The notes: generated from the sequence alone by a model not told the origin. Shown: positions 36,517-46,113, counted from the stretch's first letter. The stretch is DNA of 64,000 nucleotides from Clostridioides sp. ES-S-0054-01 (GCA_021561035.1 CP067346.1:2945001-3009000), one strand, 5' to 3'. A program made the numbers and translations.

Positions 36517-37302
36517 TTATTTTGCTTCTATCCATGTTATATTTATCTCATTTAACTTATCTTTCCATTCATTTGGAGGCTCTACATCACAAATAACAAA
36601 ATCTAATTCTTCCAAATCTACTATCTTATACATACTAGCAATTCCTATTTTAGAACTATCACACAATACAAAACTTTCCTTTGAATTTTTTATATATTCT
36701 TTTGATAACAATGCCTTATTTTGGTCTATACTACTAATTCCAAAGCTATCAAGTATACCTTCACTAGATATAAAAGCTTTATCTACATATAAATTTTTCA
36801 TAATATCTATTGACATTGGACATGCTGTTCTTTGATGCTTTAAATTTACTTTTCCTCCAATAAATATAACTTCTCCATCAAATAAGCCTTGATTTTCATA
36901 AGAAATCAATTTTGATAGAACTGGATAAGAATTTGTAACAATCTTTAAATTATTTATAGACACTATATAATCTACAATCTGCAAATTGGTAGTACCTTCA
37001 TCTATGATGATTGACTCATTGTCATTCACAAACTTAGCTGCATATTTAGCAATATTTTGCTTTTTATCTAAGTTAGTATTATTTCTCTTTATATGTTCTG
37101 GTTCAATCACTCCATAGTTTATTTTTATAGCACCACCATATACCTTTTTTAATTTATTTTCATTTTCTAATTCTTCCAAATATCTTCTTATTGTTTCTGA
37201 TGATACTTCTAATCTTTTTACTAGCTCTTTAGTGTTTACCTTACCTTTTGAATCTAATAATTTAAGTATTTCTTTTTTTCTATCTATGGAATTTAAAGAC
37301 AT
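36517..37302 (-). CDS. DeoR-family transcriptional regulator
   Basis: 261 residues. The N-terminal helix-turn-helix (RKKEILKLLDSKGKVNTKEL, RLEVSSETIRRYLEELE) is followed by the sugar-phosphate-isomerase-like effector domain with IIDEGTTNLQIVDYI and FVLCDSSKIGIASMYK. AGGAGG precedes the ATG at 37302. It is encoded immediately before phnXW and on the same strand, so a repressor sensing a phosphonate intermediate or a phosphosugar is the simplest idea. The repeats at 36264-36384 are its likely sites. Confidence 0.82.
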   Translation of the reverse strand: MSLNSIDRKKEILKLLDSKGKVNTKELVKRLEVSSETIRRYLEELENENKLKKVYGGAIKINYGVIEPEHIKRNNTNLDKKQNIAKYAAKFVNDNESIIIDEGTTNLQIVDYIVSINNLKIVTNSYPVLSKLISYENQGLFDGEVIFIGGKVNLKHQRTACPMSIDIMKNLYVDKAFISSEGILDSFGISSIDQNKALLSKEYIKNSKESFVLCDSSKIGIASMYKIVDLEELDFVICDVEPPNEWKDKLNEINITWIEAK

Positions 37303-37438
37303 CAATTTTCCTCCTAAATATAATATATTTTGCTCCTATAATATTACAATAATACCTAAGATTTACGAAATCATATTTATATGTTAAATTTTTTTACTTA
37401 ATCGAAGTTCACTTCAAAATACTATGTATTATCATAAA

Positions 37439-37474
37439 AAAAGTCCATCAAATATTAGTATAAGATGGACTTTG
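37439..37474 (-). terminator. Terminator of the dlt operon
   Basis: Minus strand: AAAGTCCATC and GATGGACTTTTTTTA pair with a 13-base loop. It lies about 45 bases past the dltC stop. Confidence 0.85.
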
Positions 37475-37519
37475 TAAAATTTTATTTTATAAATAAATAT
37501 TTAAAACCTAATTACTAAT

Positions 37520-37750
37520 TTATTTCCTTGTCTCTAAGAATTTTACTAAATTATTTACAGTAGACATATCTTTTCTCTCTAAATCAGTTGGTTGAAGTTC
37601 TATTCCTAGTCTATTTTCAATTTCAAGTAAAACTTCAATTATAGCTAATGAGTCTAAAAGCTCCGTCTCAAATAAATTAAGGTCTAAATCTTCTCTTATC
37701 TCATCAGTCCCTAATACGTCTTCAAATATTTCTATAACTGTTTCTTGCAT
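37520..37750 (-). CDS. dltC: D-alanyl carrier protein DltC
   Basis: 76 residues, an acyl-carrier fold with Ser34 in LLDSLAIIEV as the site for phosphopantetheine. It carries D-alanine from DltA to the membrane proteins that esterify teichoic acids. Last gene of the operon, 18 bases after dltB, with GGAGG before the ATG and a terminator after. Confidence 0.93.
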   Translation of the reverse strand: MQETVIEIFEDVLGTDEIREDLDLNLFETELLDSLAIIEVLLEIENRLGIELQPTDLERKDMSTVNNLVKFLETRK

Positions 37751-37768
37751 AAAATTGCCTCCTTAAAA

Positions 37769-38917
37769 TTAAGCTAAATAACCAGAGAATATCAGCAATC
37801 CAAAACACACAATGTGGAATGTAATGAAAATTTGTACTCTCTCGAACCATTTTTCTTTTTTATGTTTTTTATAAAATTTAGATTTTCTCTGATATATATC
37901 AGTTAAAACAAGTGCCAAACCTTGGTATACACCATAAGCAACGTAATACCAAGTTAGACCATGCCAAAACCCCATTGTTATCATGGTTATCATCTGAGCT
38001 ACATGGGCAGCAGTAGTTCTTTTCTTAAATCTTTTCTTTCTCATTGATGACATGACAAATCTAGAAAAAATATAATCTCCAAACCATCTTGAAAGACTTA
38101 TATGCCATCTTGTCCAAAACTCCTTCATATCTTTACTGATAAATGGCTTGTCAAAGTTTATAGGTACTTGTATTCCAAATATATACCCTGTACCTATAGC
38201 AAATAAACTATATCCTGCAAAATCAAAGAATAGGTACAAGCTATATGCATACATATAACTTAAAATATTTATAAAACTCATATCTTTAGGTATTATCGAT
38301 ACCCAATATGTATTTATCAAAAATGCTATAACAAACTTATAACCTATTCCCATGACAATATTTTTTATTCCTGTCAGTAAGTATTCTTCTAGATATTCTT
38401 TTCTAGATATTTGTTTTTCCAAGTCTTGTTCAAACCTTCTTGACCTATCAATAGGTCCAGAACTCAAGGTTGGAAAAAATAACATAAAATAAAGCATCTT
38501 TGAAATTTTAACTTCTTTTATAGCACCATCATAAATTTCAATAACCATTTGTATAGTTCTGAAATTTAAATATGATATTCCAATAAATCCAATCACTCCA
38601 AAAGAAGTAACTGGAGATATTTTATTGATTATTATTGGAAGCATTGATACAAACAAAAAACTCCAATATATGTATTTGTTTTTAGTTTTTCTTCTTACAT
38701 ATTCATATCCTTTAACTATTATTACTTCAAGAATAATAAATATTACCAAGTACTTTAGTTGGACATCCATTCCTACTATTAGGAATATCATAAATAAACT
38801 TGCCAACATACCATAATACTTTATATTCTTGCCCATTAGACCTAAAATTACTGCTGGTATTGATGTTAATAATAATATATAAAGATAAAAATAATCTCCA
38901 TACTGTGAAAAAATCAT
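37769..38917 (-). CDS. dltB: D-alanyl transfer protein DltB (MBOAT)
   Basis: 382 residues, MBOAT family, about eleven membrane helices. FWTRWHISLSRWFGDYIFSR and a buried His in ITMGFWHGLTWYYV are the catalytic landmarks. It transfers D-alanine from DltC across the membrane towards lipoteichoic-type polymers. It overlaps the dltA stop by one base, showing translational coupling. This modification protects C. difficile from cationic antimicrobial peptides. Confidence 0.93.
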   Translation of the reverse strand: MIFSQYGDYFYLYILLLTSIPAVILGLMGKNIKYYGMLASLFMIFLIVGMDVQLKYLVIFIILEVIIVKGYEYVRRKTKNKYIYWSFLFVSMLPIIINKISPVTSFGVIGFIGISYLNFRTIQMVIEIYDGAIKEVKISKMLYFMLFFPTLSSGPIDRSRRFEQDLEKQISRKEYLEEYLLTGIKNIVMGIGYKFVIAFLINTYWVSIIPKDMSFINILSYMYAYSLYLFFDFAGYSLFAIGTGYIFGIQVPINFDKPFISKDMKEFWTRWHISLSRWFGDYIFSRFVMSSMRKKRFKKRTTAAHVAQMITMITMGFWHGLTWYYVAYGVYQGLALVLTDIYQRKSKFYKKHKKEKWFERVQIFITFHIVCFGLLIFSGYLA

Positions 38918-40431
38918 TAAATTTCCTCCATAAGTTTCTTTCTGTCTATTTTACCATTGATATTTGTTGGAAACTCAGAGATTATTGAAATATTTCTTGG
39001 AATCATATATGAAGGTATATATTTTCCCAGTTCCTTTTTTATTATCATCCCATTTTTAATATTACTTAAATCATTCTTTTCATTTAACTCAACAATACCT
39101 TTTAAGTAAGCAATTTTTTCGTCCTTATATATCGGTAAAACTACTGCATTTTTTACATTATGTACTTTTCTCAAGTTATTTTCTATATCTTCTATTTCAA
39201 TTCTAAATCCATTTAATTTAATCTGAAAATCTTTTCTTCCACAATAATATATATTTCCATCTAAAAGATATCCAATATCTCCAGTTTTATAAGCCCTCCA
39301 CTTTACACCATCTATTTCATCATAGAAAAATACTTCATCAGTCTTTTCTTTATTATTAAAGTAACCTTTAGAAACTGATGGTCCAATTATTATAATCTCA
39401 CCTTTTTCATTTTCTTTAAGTTCATTTCCATCTTCACCAAGTATTTTTATTTTACAATTTGACATAGGGTATCCAACTGGAAGACTCTTTTCATCATCTA
39501 TAGCTTCCTGAGTCATATCGTTTACACTTACACCAACAGTAGCTTCGGTTGGTCCATATCCATTGATAACTCTTGTATTTGGAAATCTACTCATAAGTTC
39601 TCTAGTAAGATTTTTTGAAAGTGCTTCTCCTATGAATATCATTGACTCAAGCTTAGGAAGCATTTTACTATTAAACTCTTTTTCTGTTACACATACACCT
39701 GCAAAAGAAGGAGTCGATACCCATATAGCTATATCTGACATACCAAATTGTCTAAATAGTTCTTTGTAGTCTGCTAATACATCTTTTGATATTGAAAATA
39801 ATGTAGCTCCATGGATAAGACCAGGATATATTGTTGTAACTGAAAGGTCAAAAGAATATGCCGCTTGATTCATTATTACTTTTTCACTTCCATCTATGTT
39901 TAGATATGGGCTTATCCAATCCGAAAAGCTATCCAAATTGTTTGAACTTATTTGAACTCCTTTTGGTTTTCCTGTACTTCCTGAAGTAAATAATATATAT
40001 GCATTTTCATTATCTTTTACCCAGTTTTCTTTATGTAATGATTTTCCCTGATATTCATTTATTATGTCCTTTAGTTTATCCATATCAATTACATTAATAT
40101 CACCAAAATCTTTTTCATCACTAAAATTAAATAATACCTTTGGTTTTATCTCTTTAGTGACTTCAAAAACTCTATCAAGTGGAAAACTAATATCAAGAGG
40201 TACATACGCTCTACCTGATTTTAAAGCTCCTATCATACATGCCATTATCATATTTTCTTTATTTCCATAAATTACTATAGGGGTATCTTCCTCTTTGTAT
40301 ACATCTTTTAGAAATACTGATATAGCATCTGAATACTCATTTAAATCTTTATAAGAAAGTTTATCTCCATTACATACTAGTGCTATTCTATCTGTATTTG
40401 AATATTTTTTTACTCCTTCAATAATTTTCAT
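38917..40431 (-). CDS. dltA: D-alanine--carrier protein ligase DltA
   Basis: 504 residues, an adenylation enzyme. The P-loop-like ILFTSGSTGKPKGVQIS (A3), NGYGPTEATVGVS (A5), AYKTGDIGYL (A7) and the C-terminal lysine in NINGKIDRKKL (A10) are all present. It activates D-alanine with ATP and loads DltC. AAAGGAG precedes the ATG. dltX ends 14 bases upstream. Confidence 0.95.
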   Translation of the reverse strand: MKIIEGVKKYSNTDRIALVCNGDKLSYKDLNEYSDAISVFLKDVYKEEDTPIVIYGNKENMIMACMIGALKSGRAYVPLDISFPLDRVFEVTKEIKPKVLFNFSDEKDFGDINVIDMDKLKDIINEYQGKSLHKENWVKDNENAYILFTSGSTGKPKGVQISSNNLDSFSDWISPYLNIDGSEKVIMNQAAYSFDLSVTTIYPGLIHGATLFSISKDVLADYKELFRQFGMSDIAIWVSTPSFAGVCVTEKEFNSKMLPKLESMIFIGEALSKNLTRELMSRFPNTRVINGYGPTEATVGVSVNDMTQEAIDDEKSLPVGYPMSNCKIKILGEDGNELKENEKGEIIIIGPSVSKGYFNNKEKTDEVFFYDEIDGVKWRAYKTGDIGYLLDGNIYYCGRKDFQIKLNGFRIEIEDIENNLRKVHNVKNAVVLPIYKDEKIAYLKGIVELNEKNDLSNIKNGMIIKKELGKYIPSYMIPRNISIISEFPTNINGKIDRKKLMEEI

Positions 40432-40445
40432 ATAAGAATTCTCCT

Positions 40446-40592
40446 TTAAAATCCGTTATAAATAAATGGCAATTCTTTAAATGGAGTAAATGTTAGAACT
40501 CCTATTGCCAATATTATAACCATAGTTAAACAGATACTAGTTAACAAATCCTTATTGCTCTTTAAATATTTTAAATAATCTCTCACAGACAT
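40446..40592 (-). CDS. dltX: DltX, small membrane protein of teichoic-acid D-alanylation
   Basis: 48 residues, too short for most gene calls. The frame opens at ATG 40592 with AAAGGA seven bases away, overlaps the end of dltD by 41 bases in a different frame, and stops 14 bases before dltA. It has a charged N-terminus (MSVRDYLKYLKSNKD), one membrane helix (TSICLTMVIILAIGVL) and ends in PFIYNGF. The F-x-Y-N-x-F ending is the known signature of DltX, whose C-terminus works at the DltB/DltD step. Between dltD and dltA is unusual; in many species it precedes dltA. Confidence 0.88.
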   Translation of the reverse strand: MSVRDYLKYLKSNKDLLTSICLTMVIILAIGVLTFTPFKELPFIYNGF

Positions 40593-41742
40593 CTACCCAT
40601 CCTTTCGTACCAAGATGCATTACATCTCTTAAATAATATTTATCTGACCCTTTATCTTTAAGGTTTAGAACCTCAAAGCCTTTGCTTTCTGCTATCTTTT
40701 GTGCTTTATCATAATATTGATTTCTTTCTTTTTCAGAGATACCAGTCAAATCATAGAATTTATCCATACTTGGGATTAATACAACAACTGGCTTGATACC
40801 TAAGTCAGTACATACATTTAACATAAGTTTATAACTTTCAAACTCCTTAGAAGTTAACAAATTTACGTCTTTGTCTCTTCCTCTATATTGCTCTAAACCG
40901 TCTTTAAAATGCTTTTTATAATAAAGTTTATCAATATTTAGCGGATTTTTACCAACTCTTTTTTTAGCATCTTCAATAGCTTTCTTTCTCTCATGTGACC
41001 AATTTATTGATCCCTTTCTTTTTTCTTTTCTTTTTTCATCTAGCCTAATTAATCGTTTATAAAGTATTCCTTTTTCTTTAAGAGCTATACAATACTTTCT
41101 TCCTTGAAAATAAGGTTCTAAAATCACCTTCACAGCTTTTTCCGACAAGTTCTTAGGTTCATATAACTTCGCATATAATGCTTCTGCTTTATACTCTTCA
41201 CTTTCCCATAATAGCTTACTTGATTTTTTTACATATTCAATTTTATTTTGTTTAGATATTTTTGGATTATCTAAAAATCGATAAAATTGTATTGGTGAAA
41301 ACCTAGACTGATAATGGTGACTTGTGACTCCATCTTTCTCCATAAACCATTGCATAGAAATTAACAATACAACCTTTTTATTATCAATATTAGGATTCAT
41401 ACTTCCTAATATTGCAGTATCTTGTAATGTCTGAGTATAGGCTGTCCCAATTGCAAATGCCTTATTTTTGCTCCTATTCGTATTAAAATAGTACTTTGGA
41501 TGTTGTTTTGTTGAATCACCAAGTTCTGATGACCCTAAAATCATAATATCTTTTTCTCTTAAAAAATGATTATTTGCTGTAACACCTTTATCTTTTATAT
41601 CACTTAAAGTATCATCCATAATTGGAAGTAGATTTTTCTTCATCAAAAGTTCATCAGTTTTAGAATCAAGAAATTTGTCTAGTCCAAATAAAAATACTAC
41701 GCCTATTATAAAAGGTGTAATAAAGTATATCAATTTTCTCAT
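40552..41742 (-). CDS. dltD: D-alanine transfer esterase DltD
   Basis: 396 residues. One N-terminal membrane anchor (LIYFITPFIIGVVFLFGLDKF) is followed by an extracellular SGNH-type domain with the nucleophile Ser in IMILGSSELGDS and the Asp/His pair near the end in YYLRDVMHLGTKGW. It completes transfer of D-alanine to teichoic polymer on the outside. It heads the operon (dltD-dltX-dltA-dltB-dltC), the order known in C. difficile and different from the dltXABCD order of bacilli. AGAGGAGAG precedes the ATG. The 200-base leader has TTGACG at about 41833-41838, a possible -35 box, but no clear match to an ECF promoter. Confidence 0.92.
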   Translation of the reverse strand: MRKLIYFITPFIIGVVFLFGLDKFLDSKTDELLMKKNLLPIMDDTLSDIKDKGVTANNHFLREKDIMILGSSELGDSTKQHPKYYFNTNRSKNKAFAIGTAYTQTLQDTAILGSMNPNIDNKKVVLLISMQWFMEKDGVTSHHYQSRFSPIQFYRFLDNPKISKQNKIEYVKKSSKLLWESEEYKAEALYAKLYEPKNLSEKAVKVILEPYFQGRKYCIALKEKGILYKRLIRLDEKRKEKRKGSINWSHERKKAIEDAKKRVGKNPLNIDKLYYKKHFKDGLEQYRGRDKDVNLLTSKEFESYKLMLNVCTDLGIKPVVVLIPSMDKFYDLTGISEKERNQYYDKAQKIAESKGFEVLNLKDKGSDKYYLRDVMHLGTKGWVDVCERLFKIFKEQ

Positions 41743-41939
41743 ATTTTCTCTCCTCTAAAAATATTCAAATTTATGTTATTATTAATCATATTAGTTTTGA
41801 TACGTATATTCAACTACAAAATTGTAATAAAATCGTCAAAACTTTTTTTAATACTGTTACGAAATTGTAAAAAAAGAAAGGAAGTACTAATTAAATTTAT
41901 TTTATATATTATAAATTAGTATATATTTTATAACCTAAT

Positions 41940-42956
41940 CTATATACTATCAGCTGGATAAATAATATTACTTTGCCTTCTTATCTCATCCATAATTTCC
42001 ATTACTATTATTGAATTTTCATGAGAATTTATATTTGACTCTATTTTATTGTTATTTATAAGACTTATAAACTCTACAAGTTCATAATACATTCCTTCTA
42101 TTTCTCTAGGATTTTCCTTTGCTTTTTCTTTTAAAATAGATATATCTTCTTCTCTTCCATCTCTATATCTAATAATAACTTTTTCAAATAGATTAAGTTT
42201 TTCAATTATTATACTTCCCTCTTCTCCTTGTATCTCAGATGGTATATAAGAATCAGCTATTTTAGAATACTGAATTATTGCATCCATATCATCATATTGA
42301 AATATAGCTGAACCTTCTCCATCAACTCCAGTTTGAAGTATATGAGAAATTGCCTTCACGGACTTTGGAGCTCCAAATAAATTTACCATAGGATGTATAC
42401 AGTAAACTCCTATATCCATCAATGCACCATTTGACAATTCTTTTTTAAAGGCATTTTCTACAATTCCATTTTTATATTTATCATATCTTGAAGAATACTG
42501 ACAATAGCTTCCAAAGAATCTTCTTATTTTCCCTATTTTATACAAGTTTTCTTTAACTACTCTAAAGTTTGGAACACACGTAATCCTCATAGCTTCCATA
42601 AGTAATACATTATTATCTCTGGCTGTTTTTATCATTGATTTGACTTCTTTTAAATTAGATGCTAACGATTTTTCACAAAGCACATGTTTTTTGTATTTTA
42701 AACAAGTAATAGCTTGCTTTGAATGCATTGCGTTTGGAGAAGCTATGTACACAGCATCTATATCATTCGATTTAGCCATTTGTCCTAAATCATCAAAAAA
42801 AATATTCGCTCCATGTGACTCTCCAAATTCTCTAGCTTTTTCTAAATCTCTAGAATATACAGCAACCAATTCAAATTCTTTAATCCTAGATGCCGCTCTT
42901 AAAAATATATTTGCTATATTGCTTGTCCCAATAATTCCAAATCTTATTTTATTCAT
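41940..42956 (-). CDS. Gfo/Idh/MocA-family oxidoreductase
   Basis: 338 residues. The N-terminal Rossmann fold starts with FGIIGTSNIANIFLRAA, then AVYIASPNAMHSKQAITCLK and HVLCEKSLASNLKE (the EK of EKP type). The C-terminal domain has SNGALMDIGVYCIHPMVNLFG. These enzymes act on sugars, inositols or related polyols with NAD(P). Substrate not identifiable. It lies alone between the dlt operon and a small membrane protein gene. Confidence 0.85.
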   Translation of the reverse strand: MNKIRFGIIGTSNIANIFLRAASRIKEFELVAVYSRDLEKAREFGESHGANIFFDDLGQMAKSNDIDAVYIASPNAMHSKQAITCLKYKKHVLCEKSLASNLKEVKSMIKTARDNNVLLMEAMRITCVPNFRVVKENLYKIGKIRRFFGSYCQYSSRYDKYKNGIVENAFKKELSNGALMDIGVYCIHPMVNLFGAPKSVKAISHILQTGVDGEGSAIFQYDDMDAIIQYSKIADSYIPSEIQGEEGSIIIEKLNLFEKVIIRYRDGREEDISILKEKAKENPREIEGMYYELVEFISLINNNKIESNINSHENSIIVMEIMDEIRRQSNIIYPADSI

Positions 42957-43043
42957 TATAAATCACTTCCTATTTCCTACATTTTATTTTAATAGAAGAC
43001 TTTATAGCCTATCACCATATTACAAAATAATTTTATCAAATAA

Positions 43044-43094
43044 AAAAGAAAGCTAATTTTAAATTATTTCACCATTTTAACATAGCTTTCTTTT
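43044..43094 (-). terminator. Terminator of the CmpB-like gene
   Basis: Minus strand: AAAGAAAGCTA and TAGCTTTCTTTTTT, an 11-pair stem with an AT-rich loop and T run, about 35 bases past the stop. Confidence 0.75.
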
Positions 43095-43128
43095 AACTAC
43101 AATCTAAATTTAACCTATATTTTTAAAG

Positions 43129-43668
43129 CTATCTTTCTACTATATCTTTATTTCCTCTCAAAAACTTTATAGTAAAAATTTCATCCACAAACAATGCTGT
43201 TAACAATATGGTTACAAGAATCGGCCAATAAGGAATTATAATACTATACAAATTATCAACTATATATACTTGAAAATATCTAACTCCAATAAAAGTCAAT
43301 ATAGTCCAATATATAGAAAACTTTAGACATACTATCCCTCTACTATTGTATTTATAATCTGAATAATCCCAATAGACCTTATTAAAATATACTTTCATAA
43401 GTATTCCTGTAATATACTCTACGACTGTTGGCACTACTAGACATAATAAAAGCAATACAAATATATTATTTGGGTCAATAAACCTTGAGACCTCTATTAT
43501 AATCGACATTGCAATTGCATACATTGGTTTAAATGGTCCATTTAAAAATCCATCTTCTTGAAAATGACCTTGTTTATAATAACTATATAGATTTTCAATT
43601 ATCCAACCTATAAAACCATACAAGAAAAAATTAAATAAAAAATATAATAGAGAACCTATATTATCCAT
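43129..43668 (-). CDS. CmpB-like membrane protein (putative ABC-transporter type IV family)
   Basis: 179 residues with about five membrane helices. FFLYGFIGWIIENLYSYYK, FLNGPFKPMYAIA and VVEYITGILMKVYFNKVYWDYSD are the conserved parts of this family, whose function is not established despite its name. The start at 43668 follows AGGAGGAAT; the longer frame from 43713 has no such site. No operon partner is evident. Confidence 0.75.
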   Translation of the reverse strand: MDNIGSLLYFLFNFFLYGFIGWIIENLYSYYKQGHFQEDGFLNGPFKPMYAIAMSIIIEVSRFIDPNNIFVLLLLCLVVPTVVEYITGILMKVYFNKVYWDYSDYKYNSRGIVCLKFSIYWTILTFIGVRYFQVYIVDNLYSIIIPYWPILVTILLTALFVDEIFTIKFLRGNKDIVER

Positions 43669-43768
43669 GAATATTCCTCCTAATTGTTTATACTTATTTT
43701 TTCTCATATTCATGGATTTATTCTAAATAAAATAAATTATATTTAATTTATTTTATTAATATTTTATA

Positions 43769-44449
43769 TTATAGATTGTGACATTCTTTAGAGTTCAAAC
43801 TTTTTAGGTATTCTCTAACCTCTAATAAATTTTCAAGTATCTTATGTGATTGTGATTTAATTTTTTCATCTGGCTCTTTTAAATCTGGTACATTTATACA
43901 TCTTATACCACCGTTATATGCAGCTTCCACTCCCATAGGTGAATCCTCTATAACAATACAATTTTTTGGATTAATGCTCATTTCTTTAGCTGCTTTTAAA
44001 AATATTTCTGGATTTGGTTTAGAATTTATAACGTCATCTCCACAAACTATAGCATCAAAGTACTCCTTTAACCCTGCTTTGGTTAATCTCTTTACTGCAC
44101 TTTCTCTCTTTGTAGATGTTGCAACAGCCATTTTGTAGCCACTTTCCTTTAAAAAAGAGATTAATTCATTAACTCCTAATTTGATAGGAGCTCCTTCTCT
44201 ATCCATAAATTCAATCATATTTTTAGTTTTTTCATCATACAAATCTATTATTGGTACAGAGCTATCATATATGTTTGTAAGACCTTCTATTATCCCCTTA
44301 CGATTTCTTCCCATAACTGATGTATAAATTTCCTTAGTCATAGTATATCCATACTTTTCAAACGTCTCTATCCAAAATTCAAGAGAGATTCTCTCTGAAT
44401 CAAATAAAACTCCATCCATATCAAAAATAATTCCTTCTACTTTTTGCAT
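43769..44449 (-). CDS. HAD-superfamily hydrolase, beta-phosphoglucomutase-like
   Basis: 226 residues. The nucleophile Asp is in GIIFDMDGVLFDSERIS, motif II in VATSTKRESAVKRL, motif III lysine in DVINSKPNPEIFLKAA and motif IV in CIVIEDSPMGVEAA. A helical cap between residues 18 and 85 and the D-x-D-G-V-L-x-D start place it with phosphoglucomutases and sugar-phosphate phosphatases. GGAGG precedes the ATG. Confidence 0.85.
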   Translation of the reverse strand: MQKVEGIIFDMDGVLFDSERISLEFWIETFEKYGYTMTKEIYTSVMGRNRKGIIEGLTNIYDSSVPIIDLYDEKTKNMIEFMDREGAPIKLGVNELISFLKESGYKMAVATSTKRESAVKRLTKAGLKEYFDAIVCGDDVINSKPNPEIFLKAAKEMSINPKNCIVIEDSPMGVEAAYNGGIRCINVPDLKEPDEKIKSQSHKILENLLEVREYLKSLNSKECHNL

Positions 44450-44477
44450 ACAATTCCTCCAATATTTTTTGATATAA

Positions 44478-45791
44478 TTATATTACACTTTTTATGATTA
44501 ATTTTACAACCCTCAATTTATCCAATTCTAATATCGCAAAATTATAATTTTCAAAAGTTACACTTTGATTTACTTTAATATTTGAACCGAGCATATACGA
44601 TATCCACCCGCCTATACTGTCAAATCCATCATGTTCTATATCAAGACCAAAATACTTATTAATATAATTAATCGATTCAGTCCCATCAACTAAATAAGAA
44701 CCTGCCCCTATTTTCTTAATATGAGTCTCTTCTTTGTCAAATTCATCTTGAATTTCTCCAACTATTTCTTCTAGTATGTCTTCTATTGTTACCACACCAG
44801 ATGTACCACCATATTCATCTACAACTATAGCAAGTTGAAGCTTTTCTTTCCTTATTCTTTCAAGAGCTTTATCTATAGTTAAATTTTCAGATATATATAT
44901 AATCTCTCTCAATATCTCTTCTAGTTCAATTTTATTTTCATTTATCTTTTGATTATATAAATCTCTTATATGTACAAAACCTAATATATCATCTTTATTT
45001 TTTCTGCATACTGGATATCTTGTAACACCTTCTTCTTTTAAAATAGCTAATATCTTTTCTTCTGAATCATTTTCATATATACATACCATATCAGTTCTAG
45101 GCACCATTATCTCTCTAATTTTCTTTTCCTCAAATTCAAAAATATTATCAACTAATCTTTGCTCTGATTCATCTATAAGTCCACTTTTATAACTTTCTTC
45201 CACTAATAGCCTTATTTCATCACCTGTATGGGGTTCAGCAACCTCATCAGCTTGTGAGTATCCAAATGGTTTAAGAAATAAATCAGTACTTAGATTGAAA
45301 AAATATATTACTGGATATGTTAACTTATAAAATCCTATTAATAAAAAAGATGTACTCAACATTATTCTTTCTGTATTATAAAGTGCTAAAGCCTTAGGAA
45401 CTAGTTCTCCTATTACAACCTCCATCATTGTTATAATTAAAAAAGAAATAGAAATTGATATAGTATATATAATACTTTCACTAAGATTAAACATGCTTAC
45501 TACTGGTAAAATCAACTCTTTAACTGTCGATTCTCCCATCCACCCTAATGCAAGTGAACAAAGTGTTATACCAAGTTGACATGCAGAAAGATAGGAATTT
45601 AAATTGTCTTTTATTATTTTACATCTTTTTGCATTATCATCACCTTCAGCTATCATGGTATCTATCCTAGAACTACGAAGTTTTACCATAGCAAATTCAC
45701 AAGCTACAAAAAAAGCATTTATCAAAACAAGTATTACTATAAGTGTTACATTTAATAATTCCCGCATAAAGTATTGGTTCTTATAATGCAA
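44478..45791 (-). CDS. CNNM/HlyC-CorC-type CBS-domain membrane protein
   Basis: Up to 437 residues: a DUF21 membrane domain (LIVILVLINAFFVACEFAMVKL, AITLCSLALGWMGE-like region) followed by two CBS domains (IREIMVPRTDMVCI; RKEKLQLAIVVDEYGG) and a CorC-HlyC C-terminal domain. Relatives are magnesium or cobalt transport/efflux proteins. The start is uncertain: TTG at 45791 is the longest option and ATG at 45767 fits family length better, but neither has a clear ribosome site. Its leader contains a GGGGGG run at about 45815. Confidence 0.82.
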   Translation of the reverse strand: MHYKNQYFMRELLNVTLIVILVLINAFFVACEFAMVKLRSSRIDTMIAEGDDNAKRCKIIKDNLNSYLSACQLGITLCSLALGWMGESTVKELILPVVSMFNLSESIIYTISISISFLIITMMEVVIGELVPKALALYNTERIMLSTSFLLIGFYKLTYPVIYFFNLSTDLFLKPFGYSQADEVAEPHTGDEIRLLVEESYKSGLIDESEQRLVDNIFEFEEKKIREIMVPRTDMVCIYENDSEEKILAILKEEGVTRYPVCRKNKDDILGFVHIRDLYNQKINENKIELEEILREIIYISENLTIDKALERIRKEKLQLAIVVDEYGGTSGVVTIEDILEEIVGEIQDEFDKEETHIKKIGAGSYLVDGTESINYINKYFGLDIEHDGFDSIGGWISYMLGSNIKVNQSVTFENYNFAILELDKLRVVKLIIKSVI

Positions 45792-45912
45792 GAAATCTAT
45801 AAGAACTCAAAGTTCCCCCCTTATATTAATAAATTTAATTTATAATATATATTCTATCATATTTATTAATATATCTTACTTTATTACAAATAATTTTTAT
45901 ACACTAAATTAA

Positions 45913-45952
45913 CCCCTTTTAATATCTATAATTGAATATATATTAAAAGGGG
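45913..45952 (-). terminator. Hairpin closing the Mch/deaminase cluster
   Basis: CCCCTTTTAATAT and ATATTAAAAGGGG pair around an AT loop about 12 bases after the E3 remnant stop on the minus strand. The T tail is weak on that strand. Confidence 0.55.
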
Positions 45953-45963
45953 CTATATTATAG

Positions 45964-46113
45964 TTACTCTTTTTGAATGCTGTATTCAAGCAAGTACCTA
46001 CCACCAAGCTCATTTTTTTCTACAATTACAACATTTAACCCAAGTTGAGCCGTTCGAATTGCTGAAACATACCCTACTGGTTCACCACCAATTACTATTA
46101 AATCAGTGTTCAT
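45964..46113 (-). pseudogene. N-terminal remnant of dihydrolipoamide dehydrogenase (E3)
   Basis: A 49-codon frame with a good ribosome site (AAAGGAGG) reads [20 protein letters not shown], followed by [18 protein letters not shown]. This is the FAD-binding N-terminus of lipoamide dehydrogenase (normally IGGGPGGYVAAIRAAQLG...). The dinucleotide motif is damaged (GGEPVG), the redox disulphide segment is replaced by [11 protein letters not shown] and the remaining 400 residues are gone. It is the last gene of the E1/E2 cluster, where a complete operon would carry E3. The complex must therefore use an E3 from elsewhere. The short protein could still be translated. Confidence 0.85.

Noticed and set aside
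41743-41939. ECF-type (SigV-like) promoter before dltD
   Set aside because: GTAAC and GACGA elements exist, but the spacing is about 20 bases rather than 16, so the match is not convincing.
42640-43056. 138-codon frame opposite the Gfo/Idh oxidoreductase
   Set aside because: Antisense to a complete enzyme and without a ribosome site.
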